In this document: piece after piece, positions 1-7,059 of the stretch
Layout of the letters: each line of letters starts with the position of its first letter
Position numbering within the stretch: the stretch's first letter is position 1
Assembly: GCA_011391855.1 (NCBI GenBank)
Contig: JAABPT010000113.1
Coordinates: forward strand, 1-44,546
DNA: 44,546 bases
Direction: 5' to 3'
From: Burkholderiales bacterium
GTDB lineage: Bacteria; Pseudomonadota; Gammaproteobacteria; Burkholderiales; Burkholderiaceae_C
Notes under the pieces: model-generated
Seen by the model: only the letters and a program-made list of their open reading frames with translations
Databases searched by the model: none
Told to the model about the DNA's origin: nothing
Translations under genes and position numbers: made by a program

Positions 1-487
1 CGGCGGCGAGATCACTCAGGACGGTGGCGCCACCTTCGAGAGCGAGAAGTCCAGCGTGTTGCAGGTGGCGCAGACCATCAGCGTCATCATCAGCCTGGCC
101 GAGCGCGGTGACGAGCAGGACGTGGTGACGCTGTCCACGCTGCACGCCGCCAAGGGCCTGGAATGGCCGCACGTCACGCTGGCGGGCGTGAACGAAGGGC
201 TGCTGCCGTTTCAGAGCGGCAGCGAAGCCGCCGAGCCGATGACACCCGAGCGGCTGCAGGAAGAGCGCCGCCTCATGTACGTGGGCATCACGCGCGCCCA
301 GCGCACGCTGGCGGTGAGCACCTTGCGTCGCCGCAAGAAGGGCCGCGCCACCGTGGCTGCCGTGCCCAGCCGCTTCATCAAGGAGATGAAGCTGGACGAA
401 GGCGTGGTGAAGGAAGATCCGCGTGCGCGGCTCAAGGCCTTGCGCGACGCGATGGCCGCGCGGGTGGTGCCCGTGCCTGCACCCTGA
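1..487 (+). CDS. rep: ATP-dependent DNA helicase Rep, C-terminal part (5' end outside window)
   Basis: This is the C-terminal end of an SF1A (UvrD/Rep/PcrA) helicase. Such enzymes unwind DNA 3'-5' with ATP and clear obstacles ahead of replication forks. The frame is already open at base 2 and ends with TGA at 485-487. Motif V (TLHAAKGLEW) and motif VI (EERRLMYVGITRAQ) are intact. The tail after motif VI, with PSRFIKEM and a basic/Ala-rich end, resembles Rep more than UvrD. A GTG at 56 lies inside the reading frame and is not the true start, because motifs I-IV must lie upstream of the window. The stop codon overlaps the Shine-Dalgarno of the next gene. Helicase identity is certain from the motifs; Rep rather than UvrD is a judgement from the tail. 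Confidence 0.88.
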   Translation, partial: GGEITQDGGATFESEKSSVLQVAQTISVIISLAERGDEQDVVTLSTLHAAKGLEWPHVTLAGVNEGLLPFQSGSEAAEPMTPERLQEERRLMYVGITRAQRTLAVSTLRRRKKGRATVAAVPSRFIKEMKLDEGVVKEDPRARLKALRDAMAARVVPVPAP

Positions 488-495
488 GGACAGCG

Positions 496-1152
496 ATGGC
501 GGCAACCTTGCGCACCCCCTGGCTGGCATGGGCGTTGGTCCTTTGTGCCGCTCTGACCATCGTGTCGGCACCGTGGGCGCTGGCGATGCCCGTGCTGAAT
601 TTCGTCTTCAAGCCGCTGGCGACGTTGATCGTCATCGCCCACGCGTGGCCGCGCGGCGCCGATGCTCCGGTGGTGCGGCGCTGGGTGCTGGTTGGGCTCG
701 TGTTTTCGCTGGGCGGCGACGTGGCGCTGCTGTGGCCCAAGGAAGGTTTCCTGCCTGGGCTGGTGAGCTTCCTGCTGGCCCACCTGGCCTACCTCGTGGC
801 ATTCACACGCGTGCAGCGGCTGGCGGCATGGCTGCCGGCGTTTCTGGCCTACGCTGCCGTGGCGGGCCTCATTCTTTGGCGGCTGTGGCCCGGCGTGCCG
901 GCCGCACTGCAACTGCCGGTCGTGGCCTATGTCGTTTGCCTGGCCGCGATGGCAGCGCAGGCGGCCGTGCTGTGGCGCCGCGGCGCCGAGCGCGGCGCGC
1001 TGCTGGCGCTGGGCGGCGCGCTGTTCCTGGCCTCCGATGCGCTGCTGGCGACCAACAAATTCGCCGGCCCGTTGCCGCTGGCCAGCCTGTGGATCCTGGG
1101 CACCTACTGGTCGGCGCAGTGGTGCATTGCGTCGTGGCTGAAACCACGCTGA
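496..1152 (+). CDS. YhhN/TMEM86 (lysoplasmalogenase) family membrane protein
   Basis: A 218-residue polytopic inner-membrane protein with about seven or eight hydrophobic helices. Characteristic YhhN-family segments are visible: FKPLATLIVIAHAW near residue 35, then GLVFSLGGDVALLWP, FLLAHLAYLVAF, GGALFLASDALLATNKF and a C-terminal WILGTYWSAQWCIA. Characterised members such as TMEM86 and some bacterial homologues hydrolyse the vinyl-ether bond of lysoplasmalogens; the bacterial substrate is often unknown. The conserved acidic residues in GGDVALL and SDALLA fit the proposed active site. The ATG at 496 is preceded by GAGGA at 486-490, which also carries the helicase stop, so the two genes are probably translationally linked. 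The family is clear; the reaction is inferred from homologues. Confidence 0.85.
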   Translation: MAATLRTPWLAWALVLCAALTIVSAPWALAMPVLNFVFKPLATLIVIAHAWPRGADAPVVRRWVLVGLVFSLGGDVALLWPKEGFLPGLVSFLLAHLAYLVAFTRVQRLAAWLPAFLAYAAVAGLILWRLWPGVPAALQLPVVAYVVCLAAMAAQAAVLWRRGAERGALLALGGALFLASDALLATNKFAGPLPLASLWILGTYWSAQWCIASWLKPR

Positions 1153-1174
1153 CGCCGGGCTGTAGACGCCACTT

Positions 1175-1191
1175 CCGGGCTCTCAGCCCGG
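1175..1191. terminator. Hairpin between convergent genes
   Basis: Perfect 7-bp inverted repeat CCGGGCT / AGCCCGG with a 3-base CTC loop, between the end of the YhhN gene and the 3' end of the minus-strand gene at 1229. There is no T-run on either strand, so a role as a bidirectional terminator is only plausible. Confidence 0.4.
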
Positions 1192-1228
1192 GTGCGCCTG
1201 TGTCGCCACGCCGGTTGGCGCTGCGCCT

Positions 1229-1678
1229 TCAGGGTGCCGATGCCGCGCTGGCTGCCGGCACAGGCGACCTCGTCACCAGCTCGTACATGATGGCACCCTC
1301 GGCCACGCTGCCCTGGCGTGTGCCGTGGCCCTGCATCATGAGTCGGCAGTCGGCACGGTCGCGTTCGGGCACACGCTCGCAACGCGCCAGCGCATTGGCC
1401 GCGTAGTCGGGCTCGGCCTGCGGCGGCGACGGGCGGCCCTTGGCCGCCCGCGCTTCGGCCAGCACGGCCCCGGCTTCGCGCAGGCAGGCTTCGCGATCCT
1501 GGCTCGCCGGGCCGCTGAGGCAGGCGGCACGATCGGCCCGGTAGCGGGCCTCGGCTCCCATCTGGCCGCTGGCCGCCGTTGGCGGCGCGGCCAGAGCCAT
1601 GGGGCCCAGCAGGCCAGCCACCAGGGAAAGCAACAGGACGCGTGCAACGGTGGCGGTGCGGGGGGTGAGCGTGGCCAT
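1229..1678 (-). CDS. Secreted protein with two paired-cysteine helical motifs, function unknown
   Basis: A 149-residue protein with an N-terminal signal peptide (hydrophobic VARVLLLSLVAGLLGPMALA, cleavage near ALAAP). The mature part has two similar elements: Cys-x11-Cys (ACLSGPASQDREACLREA) and Cys-x10-Cys (RCERVPERDRADC). Each has a DR dipeptide shortly before the second Cys. This suggests two short helical hairpins, each closed by a disulfide, in the periplasm. The C-terminal stretch HGTRQGSVAEGAIMYELVT looks like a conserved tail seen in uncharacterised Burkholderiales proteins, but that is recollection rather than a search. It is last in a minus-strand group with the genes at 1724 and 2814. 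Upstream of the start are three tandem copies of a 9-bp unit containing AAGGA. Function is unknown. Confidence 0.7.
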   Translation of the reverse strand: MATLTPRTATVARVLLLSLVAGLLGPMALAAPPTAASGQMGAEARYRADRAACLSGPASQDREACLREAGAVLAEARAAKGRPSPPQAEPDYAANALARCERVPERDRADCRLMMQGHGTRQGSVAEGAIMYELVTRSPVPAASAASAP

Positions 1679-1681
1679 GTC

Positions 1682-1708
1682 TTGATGTCCTTGGTGTCCT
1701 TGGTGTCC
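1682..1708 (-). repeat. Tandem 9-bp repeat that triplicates a Shine-Dalgarno
   Basis: Read on the minus strand, the segment just before the ATG at 1678 is AAGGACACC, AAGGACACC, AAGGACATC, AAGAC, ATG. Each unit contains the ribosome-binding core AAGGA, and the last copy is about nine bases from the start codon. The array fills most of the gap to the gene at 1724. Confidence 0.75.
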
Positions 1709-1723
1709 TTGTCCGCTGGGGCT

Positions 1724-2788
1724 TCAGCGGTCGAGCGTCAGGCCGCCGTCGCGCAGCAGCACCTTGTCGCCGACCTTGAACGCCGGTGCGTCCTCGTAGC
1801 TCACCATGCGCTGGCTGCCGTCGTCGCGCATGCGCAGCACGACCTCGAAGTGGTCTTCCTTGTCCTGGGTGCGCTTTTGCACCTCGCGGCCGAGCACGGC
1901 CCCGCCCAAGACGCCCGCCACCTGGGCCGCCGTGCGGCCGCTGCCGCTGCCGACCTGGCTGCCGAGCACGGCGCCCAGCAGGCCGCCGGCCACGGCGCCG
2001 CCGATATAACGGCCGTCACCCTCAACCTCGACGCGGTTGACCGCCAGTACCGTGGCGCAGTCCGCGCAGGGCTGCGCCAACGCCAGCTTGTTCAAGCGAT
2101 TCGCGTCGAGGGCGTTTTCCAGCGTCGTGCTGGTGCTGCGCTCACCCACCCGCAACCGGGCCACGATGGCGTCCTTGGGGTCCAACCTGTCGTTCGGGCG
2201 CACCGTGTAGCTGCCCGTGTAGGTGCCGGCCGGCGTCTCGGTGAGGCGAAAGCGCGGCTGTGCCCCGACCATGCGCACATTGGCGCGGCCGCCGGGCGTG
2301 CCCACCAGCGTGAAGTCCAGCTGGCGCCCCTGCGCGCCAGAAACCCCGTGGCGCACCTCGAAGCGGTCGATCCTCGGCTCCAAGCCCGCGGCGTCGGCGG
2401 CAAGCGGTGTGCCGCTTTGCAGGTCCTCGTCGAGGGTCGCCGAGCCGACGCGGTTGCCGCTGCGCAGGTTGGCACTGACGCGCGCATCGGGCTGGATACG
2501 GTCGCGCTGGCTGATGGTGTAGATGCCGCGGTAAATGCCGGGGCTGGTCTCGACGAGCGCCAGCGCGCGCTGCGCGCCGTCGATCTGCAGCGCCGCCTGC
2601 GCGCCGGGCGTGCCCCAGACGGTGAAGTTGAGATCCGTGCCGGGGTTCAGCTGCGACACCTGTTCGACGTCGAAGCCGGTCACCCGCGGCGTGGTCGCCG
2701 CGGTGACGGCGGCTGCCGGCAACGGCGTCGCCAGCGCTGCGCCCATGGCCAGGGCCAGCGCTACGGCCGGTGTGGAAATGGTTTTCAT
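1724..2788 (-). CDS. Periplasmic/outer-membrane protein: two beta repeats plus a glycine-zipper segment
   Basis: A 354-residue exported protein. Residues 1-27 form a signal peptide ending LPAAA. Two homologous ~85-residue units follow: the first begins PRVTGFDVEQ and contains LNFTVWGTPGAQAAL and GIYRGIYTI; the second begins PRIDRFEVRHG and contains LDFTLVGTPGGRANV and GTYTGSYTV. They look like Ig-like beta sandwiches. Around residues 255-300 is a glycine-zipper pair (IGGAVAGGLLGAVLGSQVG, then VAGVLGGAVLGREVQ) as in SlyB/Rick_17kDa-type proteins. A short C-terminal beta domain (VVLRMRDDGSQRM, FKVGDKVLL) ends the protein. Glycine zippers of this type usually pack in membranes. Downstream of the collagen-like lipoprotein gene by 25 bases, so probably cotranscribed. 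Exact role unknown. Confidence 0.78.
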   Translation of the reverse strand: MKTISTPAVALALAMGAALATPLPAAAVTAATTPRVTGFDVEQVSQLNPGTDLNFTVWGTPGAQAALQIDGAQRALALVETSPGIYRGIYTISQRDRIQPDARVSANLRSGNRVGSATLDEDLQSGTPLAADAAGLEPRIDRFEVRHGVSGAQGRQLDFTLVGTPGGRANVRMVGAQPRFRLTETPAGTYTGSYTVRPNDRLDPKDAIVARLRVGERSTSTTLENALDANRLNKLALAQPCADCATVLAVNRVEVEGDGRYIGGAVAGGLLGAVLGSQVGSGSGRTAAQVAGVLGGAVLGREVQKRTQDKEDHFEVVLRMRDDGSQRMVSYEDAPAFKVGDKVLLRDGGLTLDR

Positions 2789-2813
2789 GGCGTGGCGGCG
2801 GTCACGCGGGGGG

Positions 2814-3110
2814 TCAGTTCGTCGGCGCCGAGGCGGCGGGCGGGACCACGATCACCGTGGTGCCGGCGCCTGATGTGCCCGTGTTTCCTTTGTCCCCTGT
2901 GGCCCCTGTGTAGCCGGTGGCACCGGTGCTGCCGGTGGCTCCGGTATAGCCGGTGTTGCCCGTGTTCCCGGTGGCGCCTGTCGCACCAGTGGGGCCGGCC
3001 GGTCCGGGCACGGCCACCGGTGTCGGCACGTTCACGACCACCGGCTCGCGCTCGCAGGCGGCCAGGGTCAGGGTGGCGAGCAGTGCCGCCGTCAAGATGA
3101 TTCGGTTCAT
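2814..3110 (-). CDS. Collagen-like lipoprotein (Gly-X-Y repeats)
   Basis: A 98-residue lipoprotein. The signal peptide ends in lipobox L16-A-A-C19. After a short linker (EREPVVVNVPTPVAVP) comes an unbroken run of about sixteen Gly-X-Y triplets from G36 to G83, many of them GAT, GNT, GYT or GST, followed by a hydrophobic/Pro tail (TTVIVVPPAASAPTN). Gly-X-Y arrays can form collagen-like triple helices; Thr-rich bacterial versions lack hydroxyproline and rely on Thr and Pro. The open frame extends upstream to 3212, but I chose the ATG at 3110 because the lipoprotein signal starts exactly there and AGGA lies about six bases before it. It is first in the minus-strand group of envelope proteins. 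The repeat count could vary between strains. Function unknown; a surface stalk or spacer is possible. Confidence 0.8.
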   Translation of the reverse strand: MNRIILTAALLATLTLAACEREPVVVNVPTPVAVPGPAGPTGATGATGNTGNTGYTGATGSTGATGYTGATGDKGNTGTSGAGTTVIVVPPAASAPTN

Positions 3111-3343
3111 GGAGAGTCCTCGTGCGGGTGAATGAAGGCGGCACCGCCTGATGCGGCATCGTGCCGCCGGTCGATGCCGCTGCCCAGGACCAGCCTGGAA
3201 TGGCTGCAGCATGGGCGCATACGCGGCTGATCACCGTGCGCTGGCGAACACAGCCACCCGCAAGCACGGCCGTTTCGGTCCCAGGCTGCCGGCCATGGTC
3301 GACCTGTTCGCCGCGCCGTCACTAACAGCGCGACAGTAGGCGC
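3111..3343. other. Intergenic region without recognisable gene
   Basis: 233 bases between the response-regulator 3' end and the collagen-like lipoprotein start. It should hold the promoter of the 3110-1229 gene group. The only structure I see is an inverted repeat GGCGGCAC (3137-3144) / GTGCCGCC (3161-3168) in the probable 5' leader. No convincing ORF or RNA gene. Confidence 0.4.
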
Positions 3344-4291
3344 TCACATGCCTTTGAACAGACCGGTATAACTGCGGCTCACCTCGAGCTTCTCGGAGTG
3401 GCCCCTGACACTGACGATCTGGCGGCCACGGAAGTCGCGCGTGACGCCGGCGATGGCCTTCACGTTGACCAGCGTGCTGCGGTGGATCTGCCAGAACAGC
3501 CGCGGGTCGATCTCGTCGACCAGCTCCTTGATCGGCTTTCTGATCAGCGCCTCCACCTGCGCCGTCTGCACCCGCGTGTATTTCTCGTCACTGATGAAGA
3601 AGAGCACGTCCTCGACCGGGATCATCTGGATCGCCTGGCCCACGGTGGCCTGGATCCACTGCAGATATTGCGGCGCGCCGCCGGGGTTCAGCCGTGCCGC
3701 CAGCTGGTGCAGCAACTGCTGCAGGTTCGGCCCCGCCGGCGCCTCGGCGCCGCCTTGGCGTGCTGCCAGCCGCTGCTGGATGCGGCCCACGGTGACCTGC
3801 AGCCGCTCGCGTTCGGCGGGCTTCAACACGTAGTCGGCCACGCCTTGTTCGAAGGCCTCCACCGCATACTGGTCGTAGGCGGTGATGAAGACGATCTCGG
3901 GCGGCAGGTCGCTGTCGTCGCTGTCCGTGTCGCGGTCGTGCCCGGCACGCGGCGGCAGCTGCGCGATCTGCCGTGCCGCTTCTACACCGGTCAGGCCGGG
4001 CATGCGGATGTCCAGGAAGACGATATCCGGGCGGTGCTCGTCCACCAGCTGCACGGCCTCCAGACCGTTGCGCGCCTCGGCCACGATCTGCAGGTCGGGC
4101 CAGACCTCGGCCAGGCGGGCGCGCAACTGTTCGCGCATCAGGCGTTCGTCGTCGGCCAGCACGGCGGTCGGCGCCGACCCCGCAGACGCGGCCGCCAGTG
4201 GGCGGGGTTCAGTAGCCGGTGCCGGTGCCGAGCCGGTGGCCGCGGGGTTCGACGCGGGCGCTGAAGGCCTGTCGGGCGTGGCGGAACTCAT
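3344..4291 (-). CDS. LytR/AlgR-family response regulator
   Basis: A 315-residue two-component response regulator. Residues 1-42 are a Pro/Ala/Ser-rich low-complexity leader. The receiver domain (about 42-195) has the acidic pair D47/D48, the phospho-acceptor D94 in IVFLDIRMPGLTG, T in FITAYDQYAVEAF and K in DYVLKPAERE. An Asp/Ser-rich insertion (DRDTDSDDSD) lies before that Thr. The C-terminal LytTR DNA-binding domain (about 210-312) has the typical VEDVLFFISDEKYTRV and FWQIHRSTLVNVKAI motifs. It lies downstream of the histidine kinase gene and is its obvious partner. The frame is open up to 4357, but those residues are not domain-like; ATG 4291 is preferred and has no strong ribosome-binding site. 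Target genes are unknown; LytTR systems often control membrane or cell-wall functions. Confidence 0.88.
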   Translation of the reverse strand: MSSATPDRPSAPASNPAATGSAPAPATEPRPLAAASAGSAPTAVLADDERLMREQLRARLAEVWPDLQIVAEARNGLEAVQLVDEHRPDIVFLDIRMPGLTGVEAARQIAQLPPRAGHDRDTDSDDSDLPPEIVFITAYDQYAVEAFEQGVADYVLKPAERERLQVTVGRIQQRLAARQGGAEAPAGPNLQQLLHQLAARLNPGGAPQYLQWIQATVGQAIQMIPVEDVLFFISDEKYTRVQTAQVEALIRKPIKELVDEIDPRLFWQIHRSTLVNVKAIAGVTRDFRGRQIVSVRGHSEKLEVSRSYTGLFKGM

Positions 4292-4436
4292 CCGCGCATG
4301 GTAGCGGCGGCCGGCGGCCGGCGACGCAGCATCAACCCCGGCAGCACCCAGGGCCACAGGCTGCGGCGCGGAGCCTGGGCCGGTGGCGTCGACGCCGGTA
4401 TGCGTTCGCTCGGGAAGACAGGCCTGTCGTCTTCCG

Positions 4437-5903
4437 TCACGCCGGGGTGCCTTCCACCGTCTTGTACGGCACGGTGACCGTCACCACGGTGCCGCTGGGC
4501 TGGTTCTCGGCCACCGTCAGCGTCGCCTTGGGGCCGTACAACAACTGCAGCCGCTCGCGGATATTGGCCAGTCCCACGCCCGTGCCGGCGGTGGCCGCCT
4601 TGCCGAAGCCGAGCCCCGTGTCGGCCACCGTCACCTGCAGCTTGCCGTGCACGATCTCGGCGGCCACGCGCAGGTGGCCGCCCTCGGCCTTGGGCTCCAG
4701 GCCGTGCTTGATGGCGTTCTCCACCAACGTCTGGATCATCATGGGCGGAAACTCGGCCGACAGCAGTCCTTCAGGCACCGCGATCTCGGTCGTCAGCCGC
4801 TCCTCCATGCGCACCTTCAGAATCTCCAGGTAAGGCCGGATCACCGCCAGCTCGCGCCCCAGGTCGCGCACGCCGCTGTTGCCGTTGCCGTTGCCGCTGG
4901 CCTCGCGCATGGTCGGCATGCTGGCGCGCAGCAGCGCGATCAGGTTCTTCTGCATCACGCTGGCGCGTGCCGGGTCGGTCTCGATCAGGTGGTCGATGCT
5001 GGCCAGCGTGTTGAACAGGAAGTGCGGCTCCACCTGCGCTTGCATCGCGGCCATGCGCGCTTCCACCACCTGGCGCTTGAGCGACTCGGCCTCGGCCGTG
5101 GCAGAAGCCTTCTTGGCCTGCACCTCGGCCTGCAGGCGGCCCTTGTAGGTGAACTTGAGGATCGCCGAGGCCACGATGAACAGGAAGGTGAACTGCATCA
5201 TCACGTCGCCGATGCCGATGCGCGTGGTGCGCCTGCGCGATTGCGGCTCGTCGTTCAGCGCCTCGGCAATGGCGCGCTGCGCCTCTTCGCGCGCCTCGGC
5301 AGCGTCGCGTGCGGCCTGCGCGGCGTCCTGGCGCGCCTCGCGCAGCGCCTGGTCGACCTCGCGCCGCGCCTCGGCGATGGCCTCGCGCACGGCTTGAGAC
5401 ACTTCGCCCGGAGGCAGATGGATGTCGAGCCCCTTCGCGGCCGAGGCCGCTCTTTCGGCGGCAATGCGCGACTGCTCGGCCGCCGCTTCCGCAGCCGAGG
5501 CCGCCTGCGCCGGGCCTTCGACACGCGGCGTGATGCGGATGCCCTCCTTGCCGATGCTGATGTCGACGCCGGCGTCCTCGCCACGGCCCGGTGTTTCGAT
5601 GCGCACCGGTGCTTCCGGCGACTTCGGCGGCCGCGGCGTGGCGGCCGGCTTGGGCGGCGCTGGGGGCAGCACCAGCACGCGCGGCCGCTCGGTCTTGACC
5701 TCCTCGGTGAAGGTCCAGGTGAAGGGCGGCAGGTCGTGCAAGATGCCCACCACGACGAGCAACAGGAACGCCAGCACGACAAAGCGCTTCCAGCTGATGC
5801 TGACCAGCCAGCTGCCGTAGGCGTGGTACGTGCGCAGGGTGGCGGCCGAGAAGCGTTGCCAGCGGTCCGGCCAGGCGGTAGACGCGGGAGCCGGGGCAGT
5901 CAT
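4437..5903 (-). CDS. LytS-type sensor histidine kinase with an Ala-rich coiled-coil sensor region
   Basis: A 488-residue membrane kinase. One helix lies at residues 41-55 and a second at 234-250. Between them is a ~175-residue region that starts Pro-rich (80-100), then is Ala/Glu/Arg-rich and strongly helical (about 130-218), probably a coiled coil. The cytoplasmic part has a coiled linker, the His_kinase motif EPHFLFNTL with H294, the N-box NAIKHGLEPK (N396) and the G-box DTGLGFG (428-434) followed by GTGVGLANIRERL. It autophosphorylates and passes phosphate to the regulator encoded downstream. The frame continues upstream of 5903, but MTAPAPAS is the first start giving a sensible cytoplasmic N terminus. 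The sensor region is not the 5TM type of classical LytS, so its signal cannot be guessed. Confidence 0.87.
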   Translation of the reverse strand: MTAPAPASTAWPDRWQRFSAATLRTYHAYGSWLVSISWKRFVVLAFLLLVVVGILHDLPPFTWTFTEEVKTERPRVLVLPPAPPKPAATPRPPKSPEAPVRIETPGRGEDAGVDISIGKEGIRITPRVEGPAQAASAAEAAAEQSRIAAERAASAAKGLDIHLPPGEVSQAVREAIAEARREVDQALREARQDAAQAARDAAEAREEAQRAIAEALNDEPQSRRRTTRIGIGDVMMQFTFLFIVASAILKFTYKGRLQAEVQAKKASATAEAESLKRQVVEARMAAMQAQVEPHFLFNTLASIDHLIETDPARASVMQKNLIALLRASMPTMREASGNGNGNSGVRDLGRELAVIRPYLEILKVRMEERLTTEIAVPEGLLSAEFPPMMIQTLVENAIKHGLEPKAEGGHLRVAAEIVHGKLQVTVADTGLGFGKAATAGTGVGLANIRERLQLLYGPKATLTVAENQPSGTVVTVTVPYKTVEGTPA

Positions 5904-6022
5904 GGGCAGGCCAGTGAGGAAACAGTCGTCATGTTTCGCACTGTACGCAGCACAGCGGCCGCCACCAGCGCCCGGCGATGCGCCGCCGGGCTCGCACGAC
6001 AGGCTGCAACCCCTGCCGACAG

Positions 6023-6041
6023 GCGGGCCACGGCGGCCCGC
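6023..6041 (-). terminator. Possible terminator hairpin after nhaR
   Basis: On the minus strand, just downstream of the nhaR stop, GCGGGCC and GGCCCGC form a 7-bp stem with a 5-base loop. No T-run follows, so termination is uncertain. Confidence 0.35.
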
Positions 6042-6046
6042 GCCCT

Positions 6047-6946
6047 TCAGCCGCCGAATAACGCGCTGCGCGCCGCGTTGGTGATGGCGGCCACGCCCGG
6101 GTGCGTGATGCGCCGCTCCACCGAGATGGCGTAGAAGTCCTCCGACATCTCGTCGCTGCGGCCGACGACCTGCACGCCGTACTGCGCGGAGGTCTCGGCT
6201 TCCAGCACGGTGGGGGACATGAAGACGCCGTGGCCGTCGCGGCCGAAGGCCTTCATCAGCGCGCCGTCGTCGAATTCGCCCACCACGCGCGGCTGCAGCT
6301 GGTGGCGCTGCAGCCAGGGTTCGAGCTGTTGGCGCACCGGCGACGAAGCGCCCTGGATCAGCATCGGCGCGCCATTCAGGCACTTCGGGAACACCCCCTT
6401 CAGTGCCGGCAGCAAAGAGGGCGCGCAAAAAAAGCTCATCGGCGAACTGCCCAGGGCATGGTTGAAGGCCTTCACGCTGAGGCGGCGCGACAACGGCTCG
6501 TCGGCCAGCACCAGGTCCAGCCGGTGCAGCGCCAGCTGGGCCAGCAGGTCACCGTGCTTGCCCTCCACGCAGATCAACCGCACCGGCTGCACCAGCTTGA
6601 GCGCCGGCGCGAGCAGCCGGCTGGCCACCGGCTTGGCCACCGAATCGGCCACGCCGACGCGGAATTCCAGCACCGGCTGGCCGGCGATGCGTTCTTCGCG
6701 CATCTCGGCTTCGAGCTCGTTGCCCAGGCCGAAGATCTCGTCGGCATAGCGCAGCGCCACGCGGCCGGCCTCGGTGAGTTCGAGCTTGCGGCCGCTCTTG
6801 CGGAACAATTTTCGCCCCAGGCGGTCTTCCAGCAACTTGATCTGGCTCGACAACGTCTGTGGCGTGGTGTGCAGTTGCTCGCCGGCACGCACGATGCCGC
6901 CGGCCTTGGCGGCGACCCAGAAATAGTGCAGGTGCTTGAAGTTCAT
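6047..6946 (-). CDS. nhaR: LysR-family regulator NhaR
   Basis: A 299-residue LysR-type transcription factor. The N-terminal winged helix (residues 1-60) begins MNFKHLHYFWVAAKAGGI and contains the recognition-helix stretch TTPQTLSSQIKLLEDRLG. This N terminus is distinctive of NhaR, the Na+-responsive activator of nhaA in enterobacteria. The substrate-binding domain follows (about 90-295) with a normal length. No nhaA antiporter gene is in this window, so its target here is unknown. It is divergent from the IscR-like gene at 7060, and the 113-base gap between them carries inverted repeats of LysR style. ATG 6946 fits the family start. Confidence 0.82.
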   Translation of the reverse strand: MNFKHLHYFWVAAKAGGIVRAGEQLHTTPQTLSSQIKLLEDRLGRKLFRKSGRKLELTEAGRVALRYADEIFGLGNELEAEMREERIAGQPVLEFRVGVADSVAKPVASRLLAPALKLVQPVRLICVEGKHGDLLAQLALHRLDLVLADEPLSRRLSVKAFNHALGSSPMSFFCAPSLLPALKGVFPKCLNGAPMLIQGASSPVRQQLEPWLQRHQLQPRVVGEFDDGALMKAFGRDGHGVFMSPTVLEAETSAQYGVQVVGRSDEMSEDFYAISVERRITHPGVAAITNAARSALFGG

Positions 6947-7059
6947 GCTTCGATTTTTTCGAAGTGATTTTCTTCAATTATCGAATTTACGCGAAGTGAA
7001 AATGGCCCTAAATTGAACAGTGTCGTGGTTCGCCACACCCTGTATCGAAGGAGATTTCC
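6947..7059. promoter_or_regulatory. Divergent promoter region of nhaR and the iscR-like gene, with inverted repeats
   Basis: An AT-rich island in a GC-rich window. CTTCGA (6948-6953) and TCGAAG (6959-6964) form a perfect inverted repeat with a 5-base T spacer; its core fits the LysR box T-N11-A. CGAAGTGA occurs twice in the same orientation (6960-6967 and 6992-6999), 32 bases apart, about three helical turns. TTC-N7-GAA lies between them. These are good candidates for NhaR operator sites; binding is inferred. A Shine-Dalgarno AAGGAGA precedes the ATG at 7060. Confidence 0.55.

Noticed and set aside
2880..3000. Short repeats that could be read as a CRISPR-like array
   Set aside because: The period is that of Gly-X-Y codons in a lipoprotein gene; there are no spacers of constant length and no cas genes.
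1325..3100. A 591-codon plus-strand open frame
   Set aside because: It lies opposite two proteins with signal peptides and repeats; low-complexity Arg/Ala/His translation, no domain.
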